From positions 186,429 through 250,428 of the forward strand of contig NZ_PQBZ01000034.1 of assembly GCF_002964665.1 (NCBI RefSeq): a stretch of 64,000 nucleotides of DNA, read 5' to 3'. The DNA is from Pseudoalteromonas sp. T1lg23B. GTDB taxonomy: Bacteria; Pseudomonadota; Gammaproteobacteria; Enterobacterales; Alteromonadaceae. The notes under the pieces were generated by a model. It did no database searches. It was not told the DNA's origin and worked only from the letters and a program-made list of their open reading frames with translations. Every line of letters begins with the position of its first letter. Position 1 is the stretch's first letter. Positions 45,801-56,900 of the stretch are shown here, piece by piece. A program made the translations under genes and the position numbers.

Positions 45801-48800
45801 GGCATCACCGCTTTGCTTTTCAAGTCGCGTCTCAGCCTCACGCAATTGCTGTGCGCGATGGCGAGTTGACGCTCAGTTACGAACGATTAGATAAGTTGTC
45901 CAATCAGTTAGCGCAATGTCTCATAGAAATGGCCTTTGAACCACAAAGTCGTATTGGCATTTTATTACCTTCTTGTGCACAAATGGTGGTTGCCGTACTT
46001 GCGATTTTAAAAGCGCAACATGTGTATGTGCCGCTACATAAAGACATGCCCGCTAAAGGGTTAGCAGATATCGTTGAAGATGCCGATATGGTGATGATAT
46101 TGGCGTTCAGTGAAGAGACTGAAAAATTGATCGACAGTGGCACGGACTTCTTGCTGTTAGATGATATTTTTGACTTTGAGTCTAACTTTAGTGGCTACAG
46201 CGATGCTTTGCCTGATAGTGAACAAGAGAGCTCAGTTGCCACACAGGATCTTGATGCCTTGTGTTATATCATTTACACCTCTGGGTCGACAGGCAAACCT
46301 AAGGGGGTGGCGATCACCCATAAAAACCTCAATGCCTATTTGCAACATGCCTGTGATCATTATCTTAGTAAACCTTCGTTACGCGAGTCAGTGGTAAGCA
46401 CCCCGTTGGCCTTTGACGCGACGGTTACATCACTTATTCCCATGTTGATGTGTGGCGGGGCCGTTACATTACTCAATGAAGGTCCTGAGCAACTTTCTTT
46501 GTTGGTTGCCACATTATTCAGCTCGCAATCCAATAAGCTCTTTAAGTTGACGCCTGCACATTTACGTATTGTTTTAGCTCTATCAACTCACTTTGAAGTA
46601 GGTGATGGTGAACATACTTTGGTCGTTGGTGGTGAAGCTTTGAGTGCGGATTTATTACTCGCGCTCAGAGAAAAGCTACCTCGTTGCCGTTGGGTCAATG
46701 AATATGGGCCTACAGAGACCACTGTGGGGTCCAGCGTTTATGTTATTGAATCTGATAGTGAACTTGAGCAATTAACAAAAGTACCAGATGTACCGATAGG
46801 CCTACCAATTGCACAGGCAGGAATGCTGGTTGTGGATCAATATGATCACATTGTGCCAGTGGGAGTTGAAGGGGAGTTGTTGATATCAGGTCCAGTATTG
46901 AGCCTAGGCTATATCAACCGCGACCAGCTCAATAGTGAAAAGTTTGTCGAACTCATTTTACCAGCGTGCAATGGTGGGGTTATCAAGCAGCGTTTCTATC
47001 GCACCGGAGACAAGGTACGCTGGCAAGCGGACAGCAACGGATCGCCTTGTTATTTGCGATATTGTGGTCGTCAAGACAATGTCGTCAAATTGCGTGGTTA
47101 CCGAATTGATGTCGGCGCGATATGTCACCATTTATTGGCGATACCTGAAGTTACCGATTGTGCAGTAACATTAGATGAACAAAAAGGCTCGTTATGTGCA
47201 CACTATGTATGCGCCTCTAACAATTCAGACAATGAACAGCGATACAAAAATCATCTCGCTGAATTTCTGCCGTCATACATGGTGCCAAGTCAATTTCACC
47301 GTGTGGACGCACTACCACTTACAAGCAATGCGAAGGTTGACATTAACGCGCTGAAAGAAAGTGTTAAGCGTGCATCCGGCCAAGCTTCTGAACGGATTGA
47401 GCTGACCGCACTAAGTCCACTGCAAGCCTATCTATTACAATTATTTAGCGAACTATTATCCCGTGATGACGTTGCTTTAAATGATAACTTCTTTGAGCTT
47501 GGTGGACATTCATTGCTGGCCATTCGCTTGATAAGTCATATCCGAGATGAAAAGCAATTCGACGTCACGCTTGAGCAGCTATTCAAAACGCCGAGTATAT
47601 CGACTTTGGCTCAGGCGCTTGAACACAGTCCCCAAATAAAGCCCTCAGATGGCATTGTGCCAGTGGCACGAACACAGCGTTTACCACTGTCTTATGCTCA
47701 GCAGCGTCTTTGGCTCATAGAGCAAGTACAACAAGGTTCAATGCAGTACCATATGCCGGCAAGCTTTGAGTTCAAAGGACAGTTGGATGTACCAGCCCTT
47801 AAGCAAGCCCTACATGCGATTATTGAACGACATGAAGTGTTGCGCAGTATTATTTTACCGGGCAGTAGCGGCGAACAGCCAGAGCAGTTGGTCAATGATC
47901 AATTTAGTGTACCGCTACAAGTTGTTGATCTATCTTCACTTGACAAGCAAGCTCAAGAACAAAAGTGGCGCGAGTTAATGACTCATGCCATTGAGCAACC
48001 ATTTGATCTTTCGTCGGATCTACTGATCAGAGTGTTGCTTGTGCGCCTTAATGCACAGCAATATCGAGTGCATTTTAACATGCATCACATTGCCAGTGAT
48101 GGTTGGTCTATGGCCATTTTAGTCAAAGAGTTTATGGCTTTTTACCGTCACTTTAGCAAAGAATCAGGCTATCAATTGCCTGCGACATATTTACAGCCAT
48201 TACCTGTGCAATATGCGGATTTTGCCCATTGGCAACGCCAAGATAAGCACCAGCAAAGCATCACACAGTCTTTGGGCTATTGGCGGTCTCATTTACAAGA
48301 CTATCCACCGCTACATCAATTGCCGCTGGATCATCCCAGACCAACTTTGCAGCAGTTAGCGGGTGATAGATTAATACAAAATTTGTCTGTCGAGCAGCTA
48401 GCGGCGATCAAGCAGCAGTGTACACAGCACGGGGTGACCTTATTTATGTGGTTGCATAGTGTGTTCTCATTAACAGTGATGCGCTTTAGCCAAACACGAG
48501 ATGTGATGACGGGCTCGCCAGTGGCGGGTAGAGAAAACGCTGAACTTGCCAACTTAATCGGCTTTTTTGTTAACACACTGGTGATCCGTTCCCGTGTTGA
48601 TGAGCAAATGAATTTTGTGGATTTCTTAACGCAGCAAAAACAAGTAGTGCTAGATGCGTTTAAACATCAAGCTGTGCCGTTTGAGCAGTTAGTTGAGACG
48701 CTAAACCCTGCACGTGATTTAGCCCACCAGCCATTATTTCAAATACTGTTTGCTCTACAAAACAACGAAGTGGTGGAGTTTAACTTGCCTACGCTTAAGG

Positions 48801-50959
48801 TAGAACAGCTACCCGATGATGGACACAACATGAAGTTCGATTTGGAAGTGAATGCCATCGAGTCAGATACAGGTGTCGAGCTACAATGGAACTTCGCAAC
48901 GTCATTGTTTAAGAAATCAAGTGTCCGCGTAATGGCAAACGCATTTAATGTCATGATCGATGCGTTACTAGAAAACCCAAATCGTTTGGTTGATGCCATC
49001 CCCGTTATGACTGAACAACAGCAAACAGAGTTGTTACTCGCGCATACTCACCAGAGCGCTATCACCAACAGCGCAGCGCTACTGACACGCTTCGATGACG
49101 CGGTAACACGCCATGGCGAAGCAGTTGCCGTGATTGCGCCGGATAACAGTGAGCTAAGCTATAGAGCACTACAGCGACAAGCGAGGCAGCTCGCTACCTA
49201 CATCAAGGCGCAAGGCGTTAATCAAGGTGATAACATTGCGATTTGCTTGCCTGCCTCGAGTGAGATGATAGTTGCGATGCTGGCTGTCTGGCAGCTCGGC
49301 TGTGCTTATGTACCGATTGATCCCAAATTACCCAAACAGCGCATAAAATTCATTTTGCAGGACTGTCATGCGCAGGCGTTAATTGTAAACACAGCCTTAT
49401 TTGACTTGGCAACCTTGACTGAGCAGGTTCATGCAATCACGGTTGATGGGGATACATGCTGGCAAGATATGCCACCACTGGATGTTCAGCCAAATATTGA
49501 TCCTCAGGCGCTCGCCTATGTGATCTATACCTCGGGTACCACGGGACAGCCAAAAGGGGTGACAATTAGCCACGCAAACTTGGCTGTGTATTTGGCGCAT
49601 GTTGAGGACAATTACTTAAATCCAGCGCTCACATGCTCGATAGTCAGTACACCTTTAGCGTTTGACGCAACCGTCACATCTATATGGGGCGCGTTGTTAC
49701 ATGGTATTAGCGTTAAGGTTGTGAGCGATGATGACACTCAGTTGGAAGCGTTGAGTACAGAACTGTTCAGCGGATCGGCGAAGCTTTTCAAGCTCACTCC
49801 AGCCCATTTACAAGGGATTCTGAATATCGGTGCAGATAAAGAGGTGTTAATTGAACACACGGTGGTAGTTGGTGGGGAAGCATTAGCAACTAAGGTGCTG
49901 GAACAGTTGAGCCACAGGTTACCGAATGTGTTATGGGTGAACGAGTATGGTCCAACAGAAGCGACAGTGGGTACATGTGTTTATTACGCTCGTGAGGAGC
50001 AGATCCGAACCTTAGTAGCTCAAGGTGAGCATAGTGTGCCAATTGGTCGTGCTATCGCAAATACCCAACTTGTGGTGTTAGACGAGCAACAAACCCCAGT
50101 ACCTTTGGGGGTTGTGGGTGAGTTATACATCGCAGGTAACAACCTCGCCAATGGTTATTTAGGGCAACCGCAACTCAGTGCACAAAAGTTTGTTTCCATA
50201 TCTTTGTCTGCCAATAGTGAGGCCATACGACTTTACAGAACCGGTGACAAGGTGCGCTGGCTTTCGAACGAGGATGCTCAAGCTGACCAATTACAGTTTT
50301 ACGGACGAACAGACCATCAGGTTAAATTACGCGGTTACCGTATTGAATTAGGTGATATTACGCATTACGTGAACAAACTTGCTGATGTCAAAGAAGCTGT
50401 TGTTGCACTAAATAGTGAAGGGTCAAATTTAGAAGCTTACATTGTCCCGACATCGGACAATGGGCAATTTACCAATCAGCATGGTGCTGTGTTGAGCGCA
50501 TCTGAGGCTGCACCATTATTGGCTCAGTTGGCCGAATATTTACCCGCGTACATGTTGCCGCAAAAGTTTGTGGTGTTTGAGCAACTACCACTTACAAACA
50601 ATGGCAAAATAGACCTCAATGCACTTCAGACGATGGCAAATTCAACCGTCATCAGTACCGAGAATGTGGCACCTAGAAATGACTTTGAACACACACTTCA
50701 GCATATTTTCGCCGCATTATTAAAGGTCGAAACCCTAGGGATTACCGATAACTTCTTTGCGTTGGGCGGCCACTCATTGTTGGCAACCCAATGTGCAGCA
50801 TTGATAAAAGAGCAGTTAGATATTGATATGCCTGTGCGTGTACTGTTTGAGCGGCCAACCATTGCGGCAATATCACAGTGGTATGCAATTCATCAGGCGG
50901 TTAACGATGCCACACCGAGCGATAGTCAAAGTGATACTTCTGAAGAGATGTTTTTGTAA
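42893..50959 (+). CDS. NRPS, 3-prime part of the frame-shifted gene: (A)-PCP-C-A-PCP-C-A-PCP
   Basis: The frame is open from 42893; a TTG at 42932 is the first possible start but has no support. About 2688 codons cover the rest of A2 (TSGSTGKPKG near 43050; code DLTKVGHVGK, Asp-type) and PCP (Ser codon 44246). Next come C (HHIVSDG, 44822), A (code DATKVGEVGK, Asn-like) and PCP (Ser 47510). Last are C (HHIASDG, 48083), A (again DATKVGEVGK) and PCP (Ser 50774). All A10 lysines are present; A3 has NAKVD instead of NGKVD. There is no epimerase. The two Asn-like A domains are clearly related. The C-terminus ends in an acidic SEEMFL tail. The stop overlaps the next start by one base (TAATG). Confidence 0.88.
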   Translation, partial: LIVIDDTSLSDADLDTLSHAQIHSHRFSQLDQGDIAAHQAVDIDNSDCAYVMFTSGSTGKPKGVMISHHALNSYVAGVSEVLEVSSQTRSAIVTGLATDLCLTGLYPVLAQGGCVALIAANSEFSEPQQIVTELIDSQANFIKITPSFANELLPQIAELTNKPAIEQWVLGGEALTDKLVCQIRRNFPKANIVNHYGPTETCVGVTCNQLTSESTQNWGSFSIGKPLCHVEVKILNEQQQGVPVGMPGELYIGGQSVALGYINASQLTEKYFVTLENNQRFYRSGDRVRLNQAGEIEYLGRLDNQPKVRGYRVDLTDIEAKLNALPEVKVAAVVCQSSNGHTSLIAHVVAKHSALSAKQQQHRIKSELKLRLAEPMIPSVIVLHDKLPMLANGKIDRTQLLQHKPALSVASNDAGNSAQTPLQNELVCLFKQIVACDYVGIHDDFFAIGGHSLLAMRLLNQIRAKLGYTLTLKEIFANPSVAELAHTIESQNKQSITQPEVLEPHSLFGEHPLSFSQQRLWFVDQMQGHSSQYNLQGVFKLAGQLDIDALTLAFSQVIEQQSILRFNYRKDTQGQAIQYLNNDHVVNIIQHDLSEYDTQTQARELDKAIFADYQHSFDLTSDLMLRVTLLKLSEQQHTLIVTMHHIVSDGWSIDLLCQSLSTAYQSIRRGAPSLAAPQYSYIDYVYWQRAQQVTATTTQDLEYWRAQLADAPKVHELPTDRERSNKVIAGGALYCQRLPNPLARQLREFVKSSGHTLFVTLQTVFALWLSRVSNQHRVMIGTPVSGRARTEFEAIIGNFINTLVLSSEFDAHTTFEQALSHAKTTLNDALKHQQLPFDALVDALAGERSLAIHPLMQIVFRVNNQVNEALELDGLQVDIYDTQVRSAKLDLEVSVIDDGDTMVMEWLYDTALWDHNSVVQFFEQYCHVLTQCLANHTCQVKQLELCAPAQRQQLLAHAQVLEVDSQEQHWHHRFAFQVASQPHAIAVRDGELTLSYERLDKLSNQLAQCLIEMAFEPQSRIGILLPSCAQMVVAVLAILKAQHVYVPLHKDMPAKGLADIVEDADMVMILAFSEETEKLIDSGTDFLLLDDIFDFESNFSGYSDALPDSEQESSVATQDLDALCYIIYTSGSTGKPKGVAITHKNLNAYLQHACDHYLSKPSLRESVVSTPLAFDATVTSLIPMLMCGGAVTLLNEGPEQLSLLVATLFSSQSNKLFKLTPAHLRIVLALSTHFEVGDGEHTLVVGGEALSADLLLALREKLPRCRWVNEYGPTETTVGSSVYVIESDSELEQLTKVPDVPIGLPIAQAGMLVVDQYDHIVPVGVEGELLISGPVLSLGYINRDQLNSEKFVELILPACNGGVIKQRFYRTGDKVRWQADSNGSPCYLRYCGRQDNVVKLRGYRIDVGAICHHLLAIPEVTDCAVTLDEQKGSLCAHYVCASNNSDNEQRYKNHLAEFLPSYMVPSQFHRVDALPLTSNAKVDINALKESVKRASGQASERIELTALSPLQAYLLQLFSELLSRDDVALNDNFFELGGHSLLAIRLISHIRDEKQFDVTLEQLFKTPSISTLAQALEHSPQIKPSDGIVPVARTQRLPLSYAQQRLWLIEQVQQGSMQYHMPASFEFKGQLDVPALKQALHAIIERHEVLRSIILPGSSGEQPEQLVNDQFSVPLQVVDLSSLDKQAQEQKWRELMTHAIEQPFDLSSDLLIRVLLVRLNAQQYRVHFNMHHIASDGWSMAILVKEFMAFYRHFSKESGYQLPATYLQPLPVQYADFAHWQRQDKHQQSITQSLGYWRSHLQDYPPLHQLPLDHPRPTLQQLAGDRLIQNLSVEQLAAIKQQCTQHGVTLFMWLHSVFSLTVMRFSQTRDVMTGSPVAGRENAELANLIGFFVNTLVIRSRVDEQMNFVDFLTQQKQVVLDAFKHQAVPFEQLVETLNPARDLAHQPLFQILFALQNNEVVEFNLPTLKVEQLPDDGHNMKFDLEVNAIESDTGVELQWNFATSLFKKSSVRVMANAFNVMIDALLENPNRLVDAIPVMTEQQQTELLLAHTHQSAITNSAALLTRFDDAVTRHGEAVAVIAPDNSELSYRALQRQARQLATYIKAQGVNQGDNIAICLPASSEMIVAMLAVWQLGCAYVPIDPKLPKQRIKFILQDCHAQALIVNTALFDLATLTEQVHAITVDGDTCWQDMPPLDVQPNIDPQALAYVIYTSGTTGQPKGVTISHANLAVYLAHVEDNYLNPALTCSIVSTPLAFDATVTSIWGALLHGISVKVVSDDDTQLEALSTELFSGSAKLFKLTPAHLQGILNIGADKEVLIEHTVVVGGEALATKVLEQLSHRLPNVLWVNEYGPTEATVGTCVYYAREEQIRTLVAQGEHSVPIGRAIANTQLVVLDEQQTPVPLGVVGELYIAGNNLANGYLGQPQLSAQKFVSISLSANSEAIRLYRTGDKVRWLSNEDAQADQLQFYGRTDHQVKLRGYRIELGDITHYVNKLADVKEAVVALNSEGSNLEAYIVPTSDNGQFTNQHGAVLSASEAAPLLAQLAEYLPAYMLPQKFVVFEQLPLTNNGKIDLNALQTMANSTVISTENVAPRNDFEHTLQHIFAALLKVETLGITDNFFALGGHSLLATQCAALIKEQLDIDMPVRVLFERPTIAAISQWYAIHQAVNDATPSDSQSDTSEEMFL

Positions 50960-53900
50960 TGAATGAGCAGACTTTATTAATTGAAAACTTGATCGGCGAA
51001 GCACTGGCCGCGGGTATTACCCTGTATGAAAAAAATGGTGGCTTGGCATTTAAGCAAAGCGGTGACTTCCCCGATGCATTGAAAGCTCGGATTATTGCCA
51101 ACAAAGCGCAGATCATTGAGTACTTTGTACAACAAAAATTTACTCAAAGTGGTAGTAAAAGTGATAGTAAAGAGCTAGTTGCAGTATCTCGTGATGCGTC
51201 TATCCCCCTTAGTTTTGCTCAAGAAGGGTTGTGGTTTATAGAGCAATTGCAAGGCTCTAAGCAGTATTATATGCCCGCTGAATTTAAATTACATGGCAAT
51301 ATTGACGTGAGTATTTTCAAGCAAACCATCGCTGAGATTATTGCGCGTCATGAGTTATTACGTACCCAGTTTATTGCAGATGAGCAGGGCGTACCACAGC
51401 AGCGCATACAAGCAACGATGAATACGCCATTTACATGGATAAATGCGAGTGAATTTGCGCCATCAGAGCGCGCTGCTCAAATTCAGCAGGTATTGGTAAA
51501 TCATCAGGCACAAGCGTTTGATTTGAGTCACGGACCTCTGTTGCGTGTATTGTTGGTGTCAGATGCAAATGAACATTGGTTAGCCTTTAACATGCATCAC
51601 ATCATTTCAGATGGAGCGTCATTAGCGCGTTTGGTGATGGAAATAGAAACTATCTATGCCGCGCGATTGTCAGGCACCGAGCCTGCCTTGCCAGTCTTAT
51701 CGATTCAATATGCGGATTATTCGCATTGGCAAAGAGATACGCTAAACAGTGAGTATCTGGCAACTGCCACCAGCTACTGGAAAAACCAGTTAACAGACTT
51801 AGAGCCCATTCAATCTTTACCCACAGACAGGCCAAGACCGGCGGTACAGGCTTTGGCTGGGCAGGTGTTCCATCAGCAATTGAGTGTTGCAACCAAGCAT
51901 AAACTGCTTGAACAAAGCGCTAAGCAAAATGTCACGCCATTTATGTGGGTATTAAGTTGTTTTATGCTGTTTATTGGTCGCTTGAATCAAGCTGACAAGG
52001 TACTTATTGGCACGCCTGTATTGGGGCGTATTCATCCCAAACTTGAGCCTCTTATTGGCTTGTTCGTCAACACCATAGTGATCCCCGCCGATCTTGATGA
52101 CAACAGTGACTTTACTGTTTGGTTGCAAAAGCAAAAAGAGCAAATCTTACAGGCGTTTGAATATCAAAATATGCCGTTTGATAAATTGGTTGATGCATTG
52201 CACTGCAAACGAGATTTAAGCCATCATCCATTGGTTCAAATCTTGTTTACGCTTGAGCAGACAGAGCAAGGGGCGTTTAGCCTACCAGGACTGACCATTG
52301 AAGAAGCGCGCGTGCAACAGAGCGAGTGTGCAATCAAATGTGACCTTGAATTAAATGTGCAACTAAATGAGCACGGTGTGTTGCTCAATTGGAAGTTTGA
52401 CAGCGCATTGTATGACTTAGCGACCATAAGCAACTGGGCCGACAGCTTCGCCTTGCTGTTGGAGCATGTTAGTGTTTCTCCCAATACAGTGTGTGCGCAT
52501 ATTCCCATGGTAACTGAACGGCAAAAACAGGCATTACTTGCTCAGCCACAGTGTCACAATGTGAGTTGGCCACAAGCTGAAAACTTAGTGAGTATATTTG
52601 AGCGACAAGTTGAACGCTTTGGCTCGCATATCGCACTCAGCGATGAACATAATGTATTAACCTATAGCGCACTCAACCAGCGTGCCAATGAGTTAGCCCA
52701 TGTGCTGTTAGCACAAGGGGTCAGTAAAGAACAAATGATCCCAGTCAGTGTGAGCCGCAGCGTGGACCTGGTGGTAACGCTGCTGGCGATATTAAAAGCG
52801 GGATGTGCTTATGTTCCGATTGACCCAGATTATCCGCAAGACCGCATTGATTACATCATCAACGATGTGAACTCTACAAAGCAAAATCGCAGCTTGCTGA
52901 TTTGTGATGAGTCGTGCTACCAACGCTTCCAGTCTCTAGCCGACGATGTGATCAACATCAGCGACGGTGATATTTACCATGGGGGCAAAAACACCGCTAA
53001 TCCAAATATTGAAATCCGACCCGAATATCTGGCCTACATGATTTATACCTCGGGAACAACCGGGCGACCAAAAGGTGTGCAAATTGAACATCGTCAGGTA
53101 GTAAGGTTACTGTTTACCGAGCCAAGTCTATTTGATTTTAATGAGCACGATGTTTGGACCTTATTCCATTCTTTTTGTTTTGATTTTTCGGTATGGGAGA
53201 TGTACGGCGCGTTGTTGTTCGGTGGCCGCTTGGTGGTGGTCAGTACCGCTCAAAGCAAAGACAGCAACGCCTTTGCAAAGCTGCTCATTGAACAACAGGT
53301 AAGTGTCCTAAACCAAACGCCTAGCGCATTTTATGTGCTACAAAGCAGCATGCTCGCGCTCAAAGACACTCAACTGGCACAAAGCCGTATCCGTTATGTC
53401 ATTTTTGGTGGGGAAGCCCTTGCACCCGCTAAGCTTGCACCGTGGGCTAAGCGCTTCAATAACTGTGCGTTAATCAATATGTACGGCATCACTGAAACCA
53501 CAGTTCATGTTACCTTTAAACGTATAACTGGGGATGAAATATCCCAAGGTGCTAGCAACATAGGTCATCCTATTCCTACCACATCTTGTTACGTACTGGA
53601 TAGACAACAACAGTTACTGCCACCGGGCGCTATGGGAGAATTATATGTTGGCGGGCAGGGTGTTTGTCGCGGTTACTGGCAACGAGATGACCTAAATGTT
53701 GAGCGCTTTATCGCCGACCCATTTACTCACAATGGTAAGCTCTACAAAACTGGCGATCTGGTGCGTTATTTAGCCAGTGGCGAACTGCTATATATCAGCC
53801 GTATAGACGATCAGGTTAAAGTAAGGGGCTACCGCATTGAATTGGGAGAAATAGAAAACCAGCTTCGCACCCACCCTTGGCTTGCAGAAGTGGTGGTGCT

Positions 53901-56900
53901 ACTTAATCGTGATGACACGTTAGGCGCGAGGATTTGCGCTTTTGTGGTGCTTGATGCGCAGGCGCAATTTGATGACTTAACATCACAGACACAGCAATAT
54001 TTGCGTCAGACACTGCCCGAATTTATGCTACCAAGTAGTGTTATTGCGGTATCCGAGATGCCTCTGACAGTGAATGGTAAGGTGGACAAAAAAGCTTTGT
54101 TGGCACTGGATGTGGTGGGGCCAAGTGATGAGTTTACCGAGCCTAATACGCCCATTGAAAAACTCATTGCCGATTGCTTTTCTGAAGTCCTTCAAGTGCC
54201 TAAGGTTGGACGTGACTGTCACTTCTTTCGGTTGGGTGGACATTCATTGCTGGCCACGCAGGTGATTACCAGATTACGCGAGCAGGCCAAACTCAATGTC
54301 ACCTTAAAAGATTTATTCCAGCAACCCAAAGTTAAATCTCTTGCCGCACTTGCCCAAAGCAACCAAACACAGCGCCATGATAGCCAAGATATTATGCCGC
54401 AAGCTCGTGCTAAGCAGTCGATGTTGCCGCTGTCATTTGCACAACAGCGCTTGTGGAGCATCGACCAAATTCAACAAGGCAGTCTTGAATACCATATGAG
54501 TGCAGCATTTGCGCTTAAAGGCATGCTCAACATTGATGCTTTTACGCAGGCTTGGCAGGCCATTGTCGCGCGTCACGAGGTATTAAGAACCTGTATTGTT
54601 AAGGACCAAGACGGCAGACCGATTCAGAAAGTTAATGAAGTACGCGGTGATATTGTTAACTATGTCGACAGCACTGCACTGAGTGATGAACAAAAGCGCA
54701 GAGTGTGGTTGAAGGTATTACGTGATGACCGACAAACACCATTTAAACTAGACAGTGATTTGATGATCCGTGTTGTGCTGGTGAAATGGCAATGCGATGA
54801 CTACAGGTTACTGGTCAATATGCACCACATTGCATCGGACGCTAAATCTCTGGATATTTTGGTTACTGAGTTTAGCCATTTTTATCATCACTATGCTCAT
54901 ACTCAGGCGTTACCTGAAAACCTCAGAAATGCTTTACCAATTCAATATGCTGATTACGCACTTTGGCAAAGAAAGACTTTAACCGCTGAGTCGCTCGAAC
55001 AACATAGAGCGTTTTGGTTGGAACATTTATCTGGTGCGCCCCCTTTACACCAGTTACCACTGGATAAACCTAGAACGAAACAGCTTTCGACGCAGGGCGC
55101 GCACGTTACGCAAAAGTTCAGCAAAGCCACCTGTGAAGCTATTCGGGCGCACTGTCAGCGTTTGGATATTACAGCATTTACTTGGCTACACAGCGCTTAT
55201 TCATTGCTAATAGCTCGGTATAGCAATAGTTGCGATGTTGTAATTGGAGCGCCATTTTCGGGTCGACATCACACACAGCTCGAACCATTGGTAGGCTTTT
55301 TTGTAAACACTTTGCCTATTCGCACTGTTTTGACACCAAAAATGAGTTTTGAAGGCTTGTTACTACAGCAAAAGAAAACGCTGCAAGAGATACATCAACA
55401 TCAGCATATGCCTTTTGAGCAAATTGTTGAGCAGTTAAAGCTCAGTAGAGACCTAAGTCATCAAAGTGTTTTTCAGCTGACCTTCTCATTGAACCCAAAA
55501 ATTGATACGAGGCTAAAGCTGGCAGGTCTTGAGAGCAGTGCCATAGCAACGCTTTCAGAACAGGTAAAGTTTGATATTGAACTTAGCTGCACTGAGGAAC
55601 TTAATGCTCAAGGACAGCCTCATATGCGCTTTACTTGGGCATATAACAAGCATTTGTTTAGTGAACATACCATTTCAGCCATGGCCAATGCCTTTGCAGT
55701 GCTTGTAGAGCAGATTATTCAGACGCCAAATCGCAGTGTGTTTGAGTTGCCGTTACTTACTCAAGAGCAGATCCCAGACCATATATTACATGGTAAATAT
55801 AGCGAAGATGGCCATGGGCAAACGGTTATTGACCAGATAGCCAGTATTGCACACAGCCATGAGTCAAAAGACAACGTTGCGCTGGTAGACCCAACAAATA
55901 CTCAAACGGTCACCTATCATTATTTAGAGCAGCGTAGTACTGAGTTGGCTAAGTATCTTTTGGCAAATGGACTATTAGCTGAACAGTGCGTGATGGTCAG
56001 TATGGCGTCGGGTATTGATTTAGTGGTGACGTTGCTTGCAGTCTTGAAAGCAGGTGGCTGTTACGTACCAGTAGACCCAAACTATCCTCAGGCGAGAATC
56101 GATTTTATTGCGTCAGATTGTAAGGCCAAATGGCTCATTACTCGAAGCCGCAATATCGATAAATTCTCTACGTTGGTACAAACTGATTGTCATGTGCTGT
56201 GTATTGATGATTACCATCTAGAACACGATATTTTTGTTGCATCCAAAGAGGTAAAGAGTCTACCTGTTGTTAAGCCAGAGCAGCTCGCTTATGTGATTTA
56301 CACCTCAGGCACCACGGGTAATCCCAAAGGGGTCATGATCCCACATCATGGTTTGATGAATTTGTGTCTTTGGCATCGTCGTGCGTTTGATGTATCTGAA
56401 CAAAGTGTTGCTAGTCAAACCGCAAATATCGCATTTGACGCAGCTGCATGGGAGTTATGGCCGTATTTGTGTCGTGGCGCAACGGTCGTTACTATCGCCA
56501 GAGACACCTTGAACTCACCATCAGCATTATCTAGTGTGCTGACGCGTAACAAAGTAACGCATTGTTTTTTAGCGACTCCAATCGCTGAAGTGATGCTGGC
56601 TGATAAAGAATTTGCCCCCCAATATTTACACTATTTGCTAGTAGGTGGAGACAAGCTCAATCAAGTGGATGTGAGTGAACGTCCCTTTACCGTGGTAAAC
56701 AACTATGGACCCACCGAAGCGTCCGTCGTCGCGACCTCAGGGACTGTGGTAAGTAATAAACAAGCACCAGATATAGGTTCACCCATAGATAATACCAGTT
56801 TGTATATCCTTGATGACTTACGCCACCCTGTACCAAAAGGAATGGTGGGAGAGCTTTATGTTGCTGGAGAAGGATTGGCTAGAGGGTATTTATGCCAAGA

